From Gammaproteobacteria bacterium (GTDB lineage: Bacteria > Pseudomonadota > Gammaproteobacteria > Pseudomonadales > Pseudohongiellaceae): 64,000 nt of DNA. Below are positions 1 through 9,403 of the stretch, piece by piece. The stretch is taken from positions 62,001 through 126,000 of the forward strand of contig JAGYKB010000001.1 of NCBI GenBank assembly GCA_018401885.1. The letters run 5' to 3'. The notes beneath the pieces are model-generated. The model worked only from the letters and a program-made list of their open reading frames with translations, was not told the DNA's origin and searched no databases. The translations under genes and the position numbers were made by a program. Every line of letters begins with the position of its first letter. Within the stretch, counting starts at the first letter, position 1.

Positions 1-490
1 AAACGACGAAGCGCTCGAGCCACTCGCGATAGCGAAACTCCTCAAAGCGGTAGTCGATAAAGAGGGGATAGACTTAGTTATTCTAGGTAAGCAGTCCATC
101 GATACAGATAACAACCAGACGGGTCAGATGCTCGCTGCGCTTTGCAACTGGCCGCAAGGCACTTTCGCTTGCAACGCTGAAGTACGCGACGGCAAGATCG
201 AAGTCACAAGAGAGATCGACGGCGGCGAGCAGACAGTGCTACTTAATCTGCCCGCAGTGGTAACCACTGACCTTCGTCTCAATGAGCCGCGTTATGCCTC
301 GCTGCCCAATATTATGAAGGCAAAAAAGAAGCCTATCGATACAACGACGCCTGCGGATCTTGGTGTAGATGTGAGCTCCAATCTCAAGACGCTTAGCGTC
401 GAGGCGCCTGCAGAACGCTCTGCTGGAATCATGGTTGAGTCAGTCGACGAATTGGTCGCGAAACTCAAGACCGAAGCCAAAGTAATATAG
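1..490 (+). CDS. etfB: Electron transfer flavoprotein, beta subunit (5' end cut off)
   Basis: The reading frame is open from base 2, so the start lies outside the window. EtfB and EtfA form a soluble FAD/AMP heterodimer that carries electrons from acyl-CoA and related dehydrogenases to ETF-ubiquinone oxidoreductase. Visible is the C-terminal part of the nucleotide-binding fold, including the family segment [17 protein letters not shown] at the left edge, then the recognition-loop region with the conserved [19 protein letters not shown]. The stop is followed nine bases later by the etfA start, so the two are co-transcribed. About the first 90 residues are missing. Confidence 0.95.
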   Translation, partial: NDEALEPLAIAKLLKAVVDKEGIDLVILGKQSIDTDNNQTGQMLAALCNWPQGTFACNAEVRDGKIEVTREIDGGEQTVLLNLPAVVTTDLRLNEPRYASLPNIMKAKKKPIDTTTPADLGVDVSSNLKTLSVEAPAERSAGIMVESVDELVAKLKTEAKVI

Positions 491-499
491 GTGTATACG

Positions 500-1429
500 A
501 TGACAACTTTAATAATTGCAGAACACGATAACGCTAGCATCAAATCTTCGACAAGAAATACGGTCACGGCGGCAGTCGAATTAGGCGCGCCAATTACGCT
601 TTTGGTCGTGGGGTCGGATTGTCAGGCTGCTGCTTCCGAGGCGGCAAACATTGCGGGCGTATCGAAGGTCATCGTCGCCGATTCGCAAGCCTACGCGCAC
701 CAGCTTCCCGAAGCCGTTGCACCACTTATTGCGCAAGTAGCTGGCGGGTTTGCTCACGTTCTGGCTCCAGCAACAACTACGGGCAAGAATCTTATGCCTC
801 GCGTTGCAGCACTTCTCGATGTTGCGCAGGTCTCCGATATCGTTGCTATTAAGTCGGCCGATACATTCGTGCGTCCGATTTACGCGGGTAACGCGTTAGC
901 GACAGTGCAGAGTGCGGATTCCGTCAAAGTGATCACCGTAAGAACGACTGCCTTTGCGGAGGCTGCCTCAGAGGGCGGTTCTGCATCGATAGAAGCGTCA
1001 GATACGGTTATCGAGCAGAGCGTTGCTAGCTTTGTATCAGAGGAGCTCTCGGTCTCCGAACGCCCAAGTCTGTCGTCTGCTAGCATCATCATTTCTGGTG
1101 GCCGCGGTATGCAGAGTGGTGAAAATTTTGTATTGCTCGAAAAGGTGGCGGATAAACTGGGTGCTGGCATTGGCGCCTCGCGCGCCGCTGTTGACGCAGG
1201 TTTTGTACCTAATGACTATCAAGTGGGTCAGACGGGCAAGATCGTCGCTCCGGACCTCTATATCGCTGTGGGCATCTCAGGGGCGATTCAGCATCTTGCT
1301 GGAATGAAAGACAGTAAAGTGATTGTTGCGATTAATAAAGATGAAGAGGCGCCAATTTTCCAGGTAGCCGATTATGGGCTCGTTGCCGATTTATTTGTCG
1401 CTTTGCCAGAGTTAGAGGCAGCACTCTAA
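500..1429 (+). CDS. etfA: Electron transfer flavoprotein, alpha subunit
   Basis: This is the partner of EtfB in the electron-transferring flavoprotein, which moves electrons from fatty-acid and amino-acid dehydrogenases into the quinone pool. The N-terminal half is the ETF alpha/beta domain. The C-terminal half carries the FAD-binding signature, seen as GQTGKIVAPDLYIAVGISGA followed by QHLAGMKDSKVIVAINKDEEAPIF. The product is 309 residues, the usual size. I take ATG 500 as the start (MTTLIIAEHDN), the normal N-terminus; an in-frame GTG at 491 would add three residues. The gene ends at a terminator shared with the convergent rne. Confidence 0.96.
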   Translation: MTTLIIAEHDNASIKSSTRNTVTAAVELGAPITLLVVGSDCQAAASEAANIAGVSKVIVADSQAYAHQLPEAVAPLIAQVAGGFAHVLAPATTTGKNLMPRVAALLDVAQVSDIVAIKSADTFVRPIYAGNALATVQSADSVKVITVRTTAFAEAASEGGSASIEASDTVIEQSVASFVSEELSVSERPSLSSASIIISGGRGMQSGENFVLLEKVADKLGAGIGASRAAVDAGFVPNDYQVGQTGKIVAPDLYIAVGISGAIQHLAGMKDSKVIVAINKDEEAPIFQVADYGLVADLFVALPELEAAL

Positions 1430-1487
1430 GACAATCGCCAGCAGTGAGGGCTGGGCCTCCGGCTATTCTCGCTCGCAGGTGATACAG

Positions 1488-1529
1488 AAAAAATACCCCG
1501 AGCGCTTTGAGCGGCCGGGGTATTTTTTT
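1488..1529. terminator. Bidirectional intrinsic terminator between etfA and rne
   Basis: A 13-base arm (AAAAAATACCCCG) at 1488-1500 pairs with CGGGGTATTTTTT at 1516-1528, with a short loop that can pair further. The stem is flanked by A and T runs on both sides, so it can end transcription of etfA on the plus strand and of rne on the minus strand. It lies 59 bases after the etfA stop and 15 bases after the rne stop. Confidence 0.9.
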
Positions 1530-1543
1530 GGTCCTTACTCTAA

Positions 1544-4441
1544 CTAACTTCGCTTGTGACGCGGGTCGTTAGGCGCGCGTCTGCGTTGCGTAGGCTTAGC
1601 GATTTCATTTTCCTGCGACTCTGCTTCAGCCGGAACTTGGGTGTCTGTAGCGCTCTCGACTACTCCCTCATCAGTGACTGTTGCCACCTCGGCATTCGTT
1701 GCCGGTGTCTCGCCAGACTCCTGCGATGCTGTTCCTGGCTCTGGCTTCTCTGATGCTTCAGAAATCACGACAGGCGCTTCATCAATCGCCGCTTCTGCGG
1801 AGCTATCCGCATCCTCAGCGCTGCCTATACGTGCTGTGTCTGCGTCTGCTGCCTCATCTCGCTGTGCACGTTTGCGTGGTCGCCGCGGGCGTCTTTCGCG
1901 TGTTTTTCGCTCGCGAGGTTCATCGTCTTTAGGTGCGGTAGATTCAGTTTCAGTAGCTGCGTCAATGTTCTCTTTTGCGTTCTCCTCGGTGCTCTGCCCG
2001 GCGCTTTCTTCTGCGCTTATTCCCGCGCTCTCTGAGGGTTCATTCTCGTTAGATATCGGATCAGCTTCTACTTCTGATTCGGACTCTGCAGCGTGCTCAG
2101 TCGCGACAGTATTTGCGCCCGATGCGCTAATCGCACCTAGCGCCTCTGCAAGGTTTGGCGCGTTAGATGACTCCGGCTCTGCGGTGGCCTTTGCTACAGC
2201 GGATTCGCCTTGTTGCTCGATTGCTTCCGTGATAGCCGCGGCTTCTTCTGCAGCTTTCTCCAAGTCAGGTCGAGGTCCGCGCTTTCGGGGGGTTGTGTTT
2301 TTGGGGCGCTGGCTCGCCGGGCGTCGAGAAAACTCGGATGTTCCGCTCCCGTCGGTTGTTGCGGCATTTTCTCTTAAATCCTGCTCGCCTCGGGCCTCGT
2401 CTTTGCGGTCGCCGTTGCGTGAACGCGACTGGCGTCGACGATTTTCGTCGCTAGCGCTGCGATTCTCAGCAGTCGTACTGTCGCTGCCAGAGGTTGTCGA
2501 GTTCTCCTGCGCGTTGTCTCGGTTTCGACCTCCACGGCGGCCGCCTCGTGAGCGTCGTTCTCCGCGTTGTGACTTATCATCCGAGTCGCTAAGATTTTCC
2601 GTTGAGGCTTTGATTTCTGTTTCGCCCTTCGTGGCGCGCTCACCGCGATTTCTATTCTGTTGGCCACGCTGGCCTCTAGAGCCAGATCGACCCCGACCAC
2701 CACGGGTGCCATTTCCACCTCGTTGCGGCTTTTTAGCTTCCTCTTTCTTAGCGCTGCCGAAAATACTGGCGAGTGCCGCGAATAAGCTAGCGAACAGTCC
2801 CGGCTTGTCACTAGCTTTATTACCTGTGCGAACGCTTGCGCCTGCCGGTGCTTGAGGAATCGGAACACCTTCGACAGAGGGGCGTTGAACCGCTGCCACA
2901 GGCGCTGCGTTTTTGGCGCTGTTAATGGGCTCCGGTGTGGCGGTAATATCCACATCATAAACCTCAGCCGCTTGATTGAGGCCAGTGATCTTATAATGGG
3001 GGGTCTCCAATTCCGGATTCGCAAAAATAATTACCTTGGTTTCACTTTGTTTTTCAATTTCCGCCAGTGTTGTTCGCTTCTCATTCAGAAGGTAAGAAGA
3101 GACGACTAAGGGTACGTCAGCGCGTACTTCGGCGCATTTCTGCTTGTTCGCTTCCTCTTGGATAATACGCAAAATCGAGAGTGCCAGAGATTCGACATCG
3201 CGAATGCTGCCTTGACCGCTGCAGCGCGGGCAAGTGATCGCACTAGTCTCTCCCAGTGATGGACGAAGACGTTGGCGAGACATCTCTAGTAGACCAAAAC
3301 GGGAAATACGTCCCACCTGAACCCGCGCGCGATCTGCTTCGAGAGCGTCTCGCATGCGATTCTCGACCTCGCGTTGGTTGCGGTTGGACCCCATGTCAAT
3401 GAAGTCGATTACAACGAGTCCGCCCATGTCGCGAAGACGCAGTTGGCGCGCGATTTCGTCGGCTGCTTCTAGATTTGTATTTAATGCAGTTTCTTCAATA
3501 TCTGCGCCTCGCGTTGCCCGCGAGGAGTTAATATCAATTGAGATTAGAGCCTCGGTAGGGTCGATAACAACAGATCCACCGGAGGGGAGTTTTACTTCGC
3601 GCTCGAAAGCGCTCTCGATCTGGCTCTCGATCTGGTAGCGATTGAACAGAGGAAGCGCGTCGGAATAGAGTTTGATGCGGCTTTCGTACTGAGGCATGAC
3701 TTGCTTGACGAAAGTCATAGCCTCATCAAAAGCCTCTTGTGTATCGAACAGCACTTCGCCGATATCTTTTCGAAGATAGTCGCGAATCATCCGAATAATT
3801 ACGTTGCTTTCTTGATAAATCAAGAAGGGTGCGCGCTTTGATTCAGACGCTTCACCGATGGCTTGCCAGAGAGCGAGGAGGTAATCGAGATCCCACTGAA
3901 GCTCTTCCTGGCCTTTACCTATGCCTGCTGTGCGAACAATTATGCCCATGCCATCTGGGATATTCAGTCCACGCAGAGCTTCGCGTAATTCATTGCGTTC
4001 CTCGCCTTCAATGCGACGAGAGATGCCTCCTGCTTTTGGGTTATTAGGCATCAATACCAGGTAGCGGCCAGCAAGGCTGATATAAGTAGTAAGCGCGGCG
4101 CCTTTATTGCCTCGCTCCTCTTTTTCTACCTGCACGATCACTTGCGTGCCTTCCGGGATTAACTCCTTAAGGTTCGTGCGTTCACCGTTACTCTTTACAT
4201 CCTTAGCATAATACTCGCTTGAAATTTCTTTGAGCGGGAGGAAACCATGTCGTTCGGCACCAAAATCTACAAATGCCGCTTCGAGGCTTGGCTCAACGCG
4301 GGTTACTTTGCCTTTGTAAATATTTGCTTTTTTCTGGATTCGGGTTCGGTTTTCGATGTCGAGGTCGTAGAGACGCTGTCCATCAACGAGGGCAACGCGA
4401 AGTTCTTCTTCTTGCGTTGCATTGATAAGCATTCTTTTCAT
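1544..4441 (-). CDS. rne: Ribonuclease E
   Basis: RNase E is the single-strand-specific endoribonuclease that starts mRNA decay and processes rRNA and tRNA precursors, and it scaffolds the degradosome at the inner membrane. At 965 residues it is full length. The catalytic half keeps the S1 domain (about 35-125), the Mg-binding aspartates D303 (SIDINSS) and D346 (VVIDFIDM) at the same numbers as in E. coli, and the Zn-link C404/C407 (CPRCSGQG). From about 540 on the sequence is low complexity: an RGG/arginine-rich RNA-binding block, then a long Glu/Ala/Ser-rich acidic stretch and an Arg-rich tail. Scaffold sites there cannot be assigned by eye. Confidence 0.97.
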   Translation of the reverse strand: MKRMLINATQEEELRVALVDGQRLYDLDIENRTRIQKKANIYKGKVTRVEPSLEAAFVDFGAERHGFLPLKEISSEYYAKDVKSNGERTNLKELIPEGTQVIVQVEKEERGNKGAALTTYISLAGRYLVLMPNNPKAGGISRRIEGEERNELREALRGLNIPDGMGIIVRTAGIGKGQEELQWDLDYLLALWQAIGEASESKRAPFLIYQESNVIIRMIRDYLRKDIGEVLFDTQEAFDEAMTFVKQVMPQYESRIKLYSDALPLFNRYQIESQIESAFEREVKLPSGGSVVIDPTEALISIDINSSRATRGADIEETALNTNLEAADEIARQLRLRDMGGLVVIDFIDMGSNRNQREVENRMRDALEADRARVQVGRISRFGLLEMSRQRLRPSLGETSAITCPRCSGQGSIRDVESLALSILRIIQEEANKQKCAEVRADVPLVVSSYLLNEKRTTLAEIEKQSETKVIIFANPELETPHYKITGLNQAAEVYDVDITATPEPINSAKNAAPVAAVQRPSVEGVPIPQAPAGASVRTGNKASDKPGLFASLFAALASIFGSAKKEEAKKPQRGGNGTRGGRGRSGSRGQRGQQNRNRGERATKGETEIKASTENLSDSDDKSQRGERRSRGGRRGGRNRDNAQENSTTSGSDSTTAENRSASDENRRRQSRSRNGDRKDEARGEQDLRENAATTDGSGTSEFSRRPASQRPKNTTPRKRGPRPDLEKAAEEAAAITEAIEQQGESAVAKATAEPESSNAPNLAEALGAISASGANTVATEHAAESESEVEADPISNENEPSESAGISAEESAGQSTEENAKENIDAATETESTAPKDDEPRERKTRERRPRRPRKRAQRDEAADADTARIGSAEDADSSAEAAIDEAPVVISEASEKPEPGTASQESGETPATNAEVATVTDEGVVESATDTQVPAEAESQENEIAKPTQRRRAPNDPRHKRS

Positions 4442-4712
4442 TAGTTCACTATCCTTAAATTGCCAGAGAGTGAGCTAGGAAATGATTCTCAAGAGGCGGA
4501 TACCGTTTAGGGCATCTTGCTACCTGCGGCGTACACGCAAGCGCGACCCGCAGCCAATACAGTGGACTAGGACATTCGCCCGAGGCGAAGGCGCGGCCGT
4601 TTGAAGGCGTGCCTTTTTGTCTTTAATGCTTCTAAGGTGTCGTAGATGCCGCTTAGACAGCCGATCCTAGAGGATTGGCCCATCAAACATGCATTTTGTG
4701 CGCAGGTTGACA
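4442..4712 (-). promoter_or_regulatory. Probable rne 5' leader
   Basis: About 270 bases lie between the candidate rne promoter and the rne ATG, with no convincing gene on either strand. E. coli rne has a leader of about 360 nt through which RNase E represses its own synthesis, so a leader of this size fits autoregulation. That role is inference from family knowledge; I did not identify a conserved hairpin. A GC-rich self-complementary patch (CGCCCGAGGCGAAGGCGCGG) lies at about 4576-4595. Confidence 0.4.
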
Positions 4713-4718
4713 TTGTCT

Positions 4719-4746
4719 TTTATACGGTCTCGTTAACAAATTACAA
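4719..4746 (-). promoter_or_regulatory. Candidate sigma-70 promoter for rne
   Basis: Read on the minus strand, TTGTAA (4746-4741) is followed by a 16-base spacer and TATAAA (4724-4719). The -35 matches four of six consensus positions and the -10 five of six. Transcription would start near 4712 and give a leader of about 270 nt before the rne ATG at 4441. Confidence 0.45.
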
Positions 4747-5430
4747 AAAGCTAAACTTGTCGTGTATCGTTTACTCACCAAATTCGCTGCCGTTTATCTC
4801 GTCGCTGTGAGGCGGTTGTTCTCGGCGTTTACTCTGTTGGTGCGTTGAATCTTGATTCCTAGATCTCTCTGGATTTCCGACTGCGGGGGGGGCTTTTGCT
4901 CCCTTAACGCGCTGCGGAGATGTTGTTGCGGTAATCAGTTGAGCTGTGGCTTTTGTCTGTAGGGTCATGCCGCTACAGTCGAAAGTCTTATATTGCTCGT
5001 TCTGTCACCTTCGCTTTGTTTACTACTTAAACTCACTCTTTTACTTATTGCGGAAAACCTTATCGTTTTCCTTTTTCGCAGTAGATCAAACCGGCGCCGA
5101 TGCTTGAATGGCGCGCTCCAGCCCTTGCTGGAATTACTGCGCGTTTACCTTATGAATTCCGTTTGCGGGATAGTTCTCCCTAGCCTGAGCGTTGGAATAT
5201 AACAGTAAAAACGCCTATACTCAATTACTTACAGTGCGTTTCTTGAGTGCTCTCGTGAAGAAATACTAAGTAAATTGCTAATTGAGCCAGCTGTTCGGGC
5301 ATTCCTTCGCTGCTTGCTTCATGCAAACGCCTATGCTTAGAATGACCGCCACGACTTATTGCTTTCTCAAAAGCATAAGATTTCATATTAAAATCAGTAA
5401 TTTGCCAGAATTCAGTGGATCATTTGAACG
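4747..5430. other. Gene-poor stretch between rne and the recombinase-like gene
   Basis: I see no supportable gene in these 684 bases. Short open frames of 65-70 codons exist on both strands (4771-4968 minus, 4993-5202 plus) but lack ribosome sites, recognisable motifs or plausible composition. The only visible structures are small inverted repeats, for example TCCAGC/GCTGGA at 5117-5132 and GCTTT/AAAGC near 5361-5374. In many gammaproteobacteria rluC is divergent from rne here; no trace of it is recognisable. Confidence 0.6.
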
Positions 5431-6102
5431 ATGACGGTATACGCCTATTCGAGGACAACGCAGCTAGAGGAGGCGGAAGACGCGACACTTTCAGCCGCGC
5501 TGGAAACCGACGCTTTAGCAATGCAGACCTATGGCCTTGCGCGCGGCTGGTTCATCTCTCAAAGTCTTGTCGATAGGGGCTGCCGTTGGGATCAAAGCTT
5601 AGGCGAACGCCCCCATGGCGCAGCGTTACTCGCTGCAATGAAAGAGGGTGATGTCCTGCTTTGCGCACAAATCCAGCGATTATGCAGCTCTACCGCGGAG
5701 GTCAGCACGCTAGTAAAAGACCTACGCGAACGAGGCATCGCCCTGCATTGCTGTGAAGTAGGAGCAGAACTGACGGATTCTGCTACCGTGCTCACTTTCA
5801 GCGAGGTATCCAACCTTTTTGCAGCTCTCGAGTCACGCCGCAGTGCCGAGAGGATTAAGGGTGTGAAATATAAGCAAAAAGAGAAGGGGCGTTTTTTGGG
5901 TGGCAGTCGGCCCTTTGGTTTTAGTGTCCACGATAACGGAAAGCTGATCGAGAACCCCTCTGAGCAACGAACGCTGCAAAAAATATTTGAGCTGAAGCGT
6001 CAAGGTAAGTCGCTCAGGGCGATTTCGGCCGCGGTATCGACGCCCATGACACCAATTAGTTTTAAAACGGTGCAAAGAGTACTGCAACGGTCCGCAGACT
6101 AG
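5431..6102 (+). CDS. Serine-recombinase-fold protein with altered active site
   Basis: The 223-residue product has an N-terminal resolvase-type domain (about 1-140) and a C-terminal helix-turn-helix piece like the DNA-binding part of COG1961 recombinases (GFSVHDNGKLIENPSEQ, then GKSLRAISAAV). Aligned without gaps to gamma-delta resolvase, Y6 and R8 are kept but the nucleophile Ser10 is Thr10 (YSRTTQ). In the usual DRLxR motif, here QRLCS, R68 is kept but R71 is Ser. It may therefore be catalytically weak or dead and act as a DNA-binding protein, though a Thr nucleophile cannot be excluded. It stands alone: no inverted repeats, transposase or cargo are visible, and it reads toward lolC 31 bases on. 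Confidence 0.75.
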   Translation: MTVYAYSRTTQLEEAEDATLSAALETDALAMQTYGLARGWFISQSLVDRGCRWDQSLGERPHGAALLAAMKEGDVLLCAQIQRLCSSTAEVSTLVKDLRERGIALHCCEVGAELTDSATVLTFSEVSNLFAALESRRSAERIKGVKYKQKEKGRFLGGSRPFGFSVHDNGKLIENPSEQRTLQKIFELKRQGKSLRAISAAVSTPMTPISFKTVQRVLQRSAD

Positions 6103-6133
6103 CCGGTCTCCCCATTCGGATATAGAGTCTCAA

Positions 6134-7375
6134 ATGCGCAAAATGCTTTCGATATTTATCGGCGTGCGATTCAGTCGCGCGCGCAAACATTCGGGTTTAT
6201 TGTCATTTGTCTCAACTATTTCGATGCTCGGCGTTCTCCTCGGTGTCATGATTCTAATTATTGCCCTGTCGGTGATGAACGGTTCTATTTCTTTTCTGCG
6301 CAACGAAGCCCTTAAATCTGTTCCCCATCTCACGGTAACTAATAAAACGATGTCGACGGAGTGGCCGCGTTTGGCCAAGGCATTCTCAGGTAACCCATCC
6401 GTACATGCGGTCGCCCCTTATGCAGAACTAGAGGCGGTGTTGACGATTAATGGCCTGACAGAATTCATTCAGGTCAGGGGTATCGAGCCCGCCCTCGAGC
6501 AGCAAATCGCGGGCCAAGCTGGCGCTCGCTCAGCCGAGGCACTGCAGGCACTTGAAGAAAGTCGCAATGGGGTGCTGCTCGATACACGCCTGGCAAGTCG
6601 GCTGGGTATACGTCCCGGCGATGAGCTGAGCGTTGCGGCACTTGATAGACTCCTCAGGCGCTCGAAAAGCGCGCCGCAGGGGTTTACCGTCCTCGGTTAT
6701 GTCGATTTTGGAGCCTATGGCGGCGGCAACATTGTTCTCATGAAACGAGATGAGGCGCTGGCGCTCGATGTCAATGCGAAAACACTGCTGCGACTAAGTT
6801 TGGATGATGCCTTTTCTGCAGACAACGTTAAGCGAGATTTACTTGCTAGCAGCAAGATGCTCGCGCTCCCCTCGACAGAAATTGAAACTTGGCGAGAGGC
6901 GCAATCTAGTTTGTTTGGTGCGCTCGCTATGGAGAAATTTCTTACGGGACTCATGCTTCTCACTATTGTTGCGGTTGGTGCGGTAAACATTGTGTCAACG
7001 CTGGTCATGGCGGTGGCTGAAAAGGGGCCCGATATCGCAATATTGCGCACCATGGGTGCTTCTCGGGGCGTCATCATGCGGTTATTCATAGTGCAGGGTG
7101 GTGTGAGCGGCATTATCGGCACTGGACTGGGAGCGTTTTTGGGTGTGCTTATCGCAATTAATTTGGCTGGTATTAGTCTCGCTCTAGAGCGAGCAGTAGG
7201 CTGGGCGACGGGGAATAGCAACATCGTATTTGTTTCTCACCTCCAAACACAGGTGGTATGGAGTGAAGTTGTTCTAGTCTGTTTAGCCGCGCTTTTTATC
7301 AGCCTTATCGCCACACTCTATCCTGCCTATAGGGCGAGTAAAATTGAACCGGCAGAGGTATTACGTTATGAATGA
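6134..7375 (+). CDS. lolC: Lipoprotein-releasing system permease LolC
   Basis: LolC is an inner-membrane subunit of LolCDE, the ABC machine that extracts outer-membrane lipoproteins and hands them to LolA. The 413-residue protein has the expected layout: one TM near the N-terminus (the family segment [19 protein letters not shown]), a periplasmic domain of about 220 residues, then three TM helices in the C-terminal third ending with [19 protein letters not shown], a typical FtsX/MacB-type end. The lolD start overlaps its stop by eight bases, so translation is coupled. Being first in the operon, it is called LolC by position; LolC and LolE are paralogues. Confidence 0.93.
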   Translation: MRKMLSIFIGVRFSRARKHSGLLSFVSTISMLGVLLGVMILIIALSVMNGSISFLRNEALKSVPHLTVTNKTMSTEWPRLAKAFSGNPSVHAVAPYAELEAVLTINGLTEFIQVRGIEPALEQQIAGQAGARSAEALQALEESRNGVLLDTRLASRLGIRPGDELSVAALDRLLRRSKSAPQGFTVLGYVDFGAYGGGNIVLMKRDEALALDVNAKTLLRLSLDDAFSADNVKRDLLASSKMLALPSTEIETWREAQSSLFGALAMEKFLTGLMLLTIVAVGAVNIVSTLVMAVAEKGPDIAILRTMGASRGVIMRLFIVQGGVSGIIGTGLGAFLGVLIAINLAGISLALERAVGWATGNSNIVFVSHLQTQVVWSEVVLVCLAALFISLIATLYPAYRASKIEPAEVLRYE

Positions 7376-8051
7376 GCCGGTAATGGAGGCCAAGCGCCTA
7401 GTTAAGTGCTATCAGCAGGGGTCTCGAGAGATTGTGGTGCTGGACGAATTAGACTTCATTGTGAAGGCGGGGGAGCGAATCGCTATTGTCGGCAGCTCAG
7501 GCTCGGGGAAGACGACATTGCTTAATCTACTTGGTGGATTGGATTCCCCGACCTCAGGCGTAGTGAGCGTTGCGGGCTATGATCTCGCTGGTGTCTCTGA
7601 AGTGCAGCGAGGAATTCTACGCAATCGCTTCATCGGGTTCGTCTATCAATTTCATCATCTACTTGCTGAGTTCTCTGCGCTGGAAAACGTCTGCATGCCG
7701 CTTTACATAGCCGGCATTTCGGATAAAGAGGCTTCCGCGCGCGCGGCGTCGCTACTCGAGCGCGTGGGTTTGCGTGAAAGGCTTACGCACAGGCCTGCGG
7801 AATTGTCTGGCGGGGAAAGGCAGCGAGTGGCAATTGCAAGGGCGCTCGTCAGTGAACCCAAGTGTGTGTTGATGGACGAGCCGACGGGGAATCTCGACCG
7901 ACAAACGGCGCTGGAGATTCATGTGCTGATGAAAGAGCTCAGCATAAGTCTGGCAACGAGTTTTATCGTTGTTACCCACGATGAGGCACTTGCCGCGGCC
8001 ATGGATCGGCGACTATCACTGGTCGCTGGGAAACTCCATGTCGAGGCCTGA
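7368..8051 (+). CDS. lolD: Lipoprotein-releasing system ATP-binding protein LolD
   Basis: This is the ATPase that powers LolCDE. It shows a Walker A (GSSGSGKTT), the LolD-specific Q-loop region ([17 protein letters not shown]), the ABC signature LSGGERQR, Walker B ([12 protein letters not shown]) and the switch histidine (VVTHDEAL). It is 227 residues from ATG 7368, the usual size. ATG 7368 is chosen because it gives the typical MNEPV start and an eight-base overlap with lolC. A TTG at 7344 would only add residues deeper into lolC. Confidence 0.96.
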   Translation: MNEPVMEAKRLVKCYQQGSREIVVLDELDFIVKAGERIAIVGSSGSGKTTLLNLLGGLDSPTSGVVSVAGYDLAGVSEVQRGILRNRFIGFVYQFHHLLAEFSALENVCMPLYIAGISDKEASARAASLLERVGLRERLTHRPAELSGGERQRVAIARALVSEPKCVLMDEPTGNLDRQTALEIHVLMKELSISLATSFIVVTHDEALAAAMDRRLSLVAGKLHVEA

Positions 8052-8073
8052 CCCTCTCATTGCGGTAGGCGTT

Positions 8074-9333
8074 ATGCCGCTGCTTCGATCGCTAAGCCTT
8101 GCCCGTCGTATCGGCTCGCGCTTCGTTCGCGTAGGCTCGTCGAGCTCTTTGGTTTCGTTCATGTCGCTCATCTCAGTGGCAGGGCTGGCTTTCGGTGTAT
8201 CGCTTCTAATCGTTGTTTTGTCTGTCATGAATGGCTTCGAGCGAGAAGTGCGCGAGAACGTTCTCGGGATCATTCCACACCTCACGGTTAGCAGCGAACA
8301 AGATCTCAGTACCGAGCAGTGGACTTCGCTGGGCGCGACTCTGTTGTCCGAAAGTGATGTAATCGCTCTTTCTCGAGTCGTCACGAGTCTCGGTGTTGTT
8401 GCAACGCCGACGGCCAGTCGCGCGGTCGCTTTAAATGGCGTTGATATTGAGAGCGAATCATTCACTAGACTTTCGAAGTATGCAGTTTCGGGAAGCCTAG
8501 ATCGACTCGCTGAGTCACGCTGGCGAGTCGTTATTGGTGCAACGTTGGCACGCGACCTCGGTGTTGAGGTGGGTGACTCGATCGACGTGTTCTCGCCCAA
8601 GCTTACACCGAATCCATTAGCAACGATGCCCACCTTTAGATCGTTCGAAATAGCCGCTATAACCCGTGTCGGAAGCGAAGAGCTCGATGCAAAATTGATC
8701 ACGCTAACACTTGCCGATGCTCGGGCGCTTCTCCGGATGCGGGCAACTCAATCAGCTTTTACTCTCGTTACCCAAGATGTATTAGTAGCAGATAACATAA
8801 GAGATAGGTTGAGCAGTAAATTCGGTGATGCAATCGTCATCGAAAGCTGGACCGCTAACTTGGGTGCTATTTACAGAAATATCCAGTTCTCCCGCAGTAT
8901 TATCAGCTTTATGCTGTGGCTGCTAATTTCAATCGCCGCATTCAATCTAGTTGTCAGCTTAGTGATGATTGTACGGGATAAGCGTGAAGATGTTGCGATA
9001 CTGATGACGTTAGGCGCTAATACGCAAACTGTTCAAACAATTTTTCTTTGGCAAGGGGCTGCGATTGCCCTGTTTGGTATCGCCGCCGGTATCGCGTTGG
9101 GTATACTCGGCGCGCTGTGGATAGGGGAGATTGCTTCTGCCTTCGAAGCAGCGACTGGTGTGGTGCTTTTAAACCCTGAAATCTATCCAATTGATTTTCT
9201 TCCTTCGCAAATTCTCATGTCAGACATAGTGGGGATTGCGGCCGGGGTCCTGGTTCTCTCTGTCCTTGCTTCGCTCTATCCGGCGCGCCAAGCAGCGTCT
9301 CTGCGACCAGCATCAGTCCTGCGGGGCGACTAG
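8074..9333 (+). CDS. lolE: Lipoprotein-releasing system permease LolE
   Basis: LolE is the second membrane subunit of LolCDE and a paralogue of LolC. It has the same plan: a TM segment near residue 30-50 (GLAFGVSLLIVVLSVMNGFE), a large periplasmic domain, three C-terminal TM helices, and the end LYPARQAASLRPASVLRGD. I chose ATG 8074 (MPLLRSLSLARRIGSRF) because a purine-rich GGTAGG sits just upstream and the N-terminus then matches the family. ATG 8038, overlapping lolD, is the alternative and would add 12 residues. lolC-lolD-lolE is the standard gammaproteobacterial order. Confidence 0.93.
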   Translation: MPLLRSLSLARRIGSRFVRVGSSSSLVSFMSLISVAGLAFGVSLLIVVLSVMNGFEREVRENVLGIIPHLTVSSEQDLSTEQWTSLGATLLSESDVIALSRVVTSLGVVATPTASRAVALNGVDIESESFTRLSKYAVSGSLDRLAESRWRVVIGATLARDLGVEVGDSIDVFSPKLTPNPLATMPTFRSFEIAAITRVGSEELDAKLITLTLADARALLRMRATQSAFTLVTQDVLVADNIRDRLSSKFGDAIVIESWTANLGAIYRNIQFSRSIISFMLWLLISIAAFNLVVSLVMIVRDKREDVAILMTLGANTQTVQTIFLWQGAAIALFGIAAGIALGILGALWIGEIASAFEAATGVVLLNPEIYPIDFLPSQILMSDIVGIAAGVLVLSVLASLYPARQAASLRPASVLRGD

Positions 9334-9403
9334 CAAAAACTGACCTAAATTCGCCTCTTCACTAGTATCGAACTAAAGTTAAGGGCCACTGCAAAGGTGG
9401 CTC

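Noticed and set aside
1641-2855. A 404-codon open frame on the plus strand opposite the 3' half of rne
   Set aside because: It is Ser/Ala/Arg-rich, the antisense image of the low-complexity acidic and arginine-rich tail of RNase E, with no ribosome site or recognisable domain.
2374-3024. A 216-codon minus-strand open frame inside rne in another frame
   Set aside because: It overlaps RNase E completely, is made of arginine-rich low-complexity sequence, and is explained by the composition of rne.
4771-4968. A 65-codon minus-strand frame in the gene-poor region
   Set aside because: No ribosome site, no family similarity, hydrophilic low-information sequence; chance length for this region.
4993-5202. 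A 69-codon plus-strand frame rich in Leu, resembling a membrane peptide
   Set aside because: No good start context and composition typical of a random frame in T-rich DNA; not enough to call a gene.
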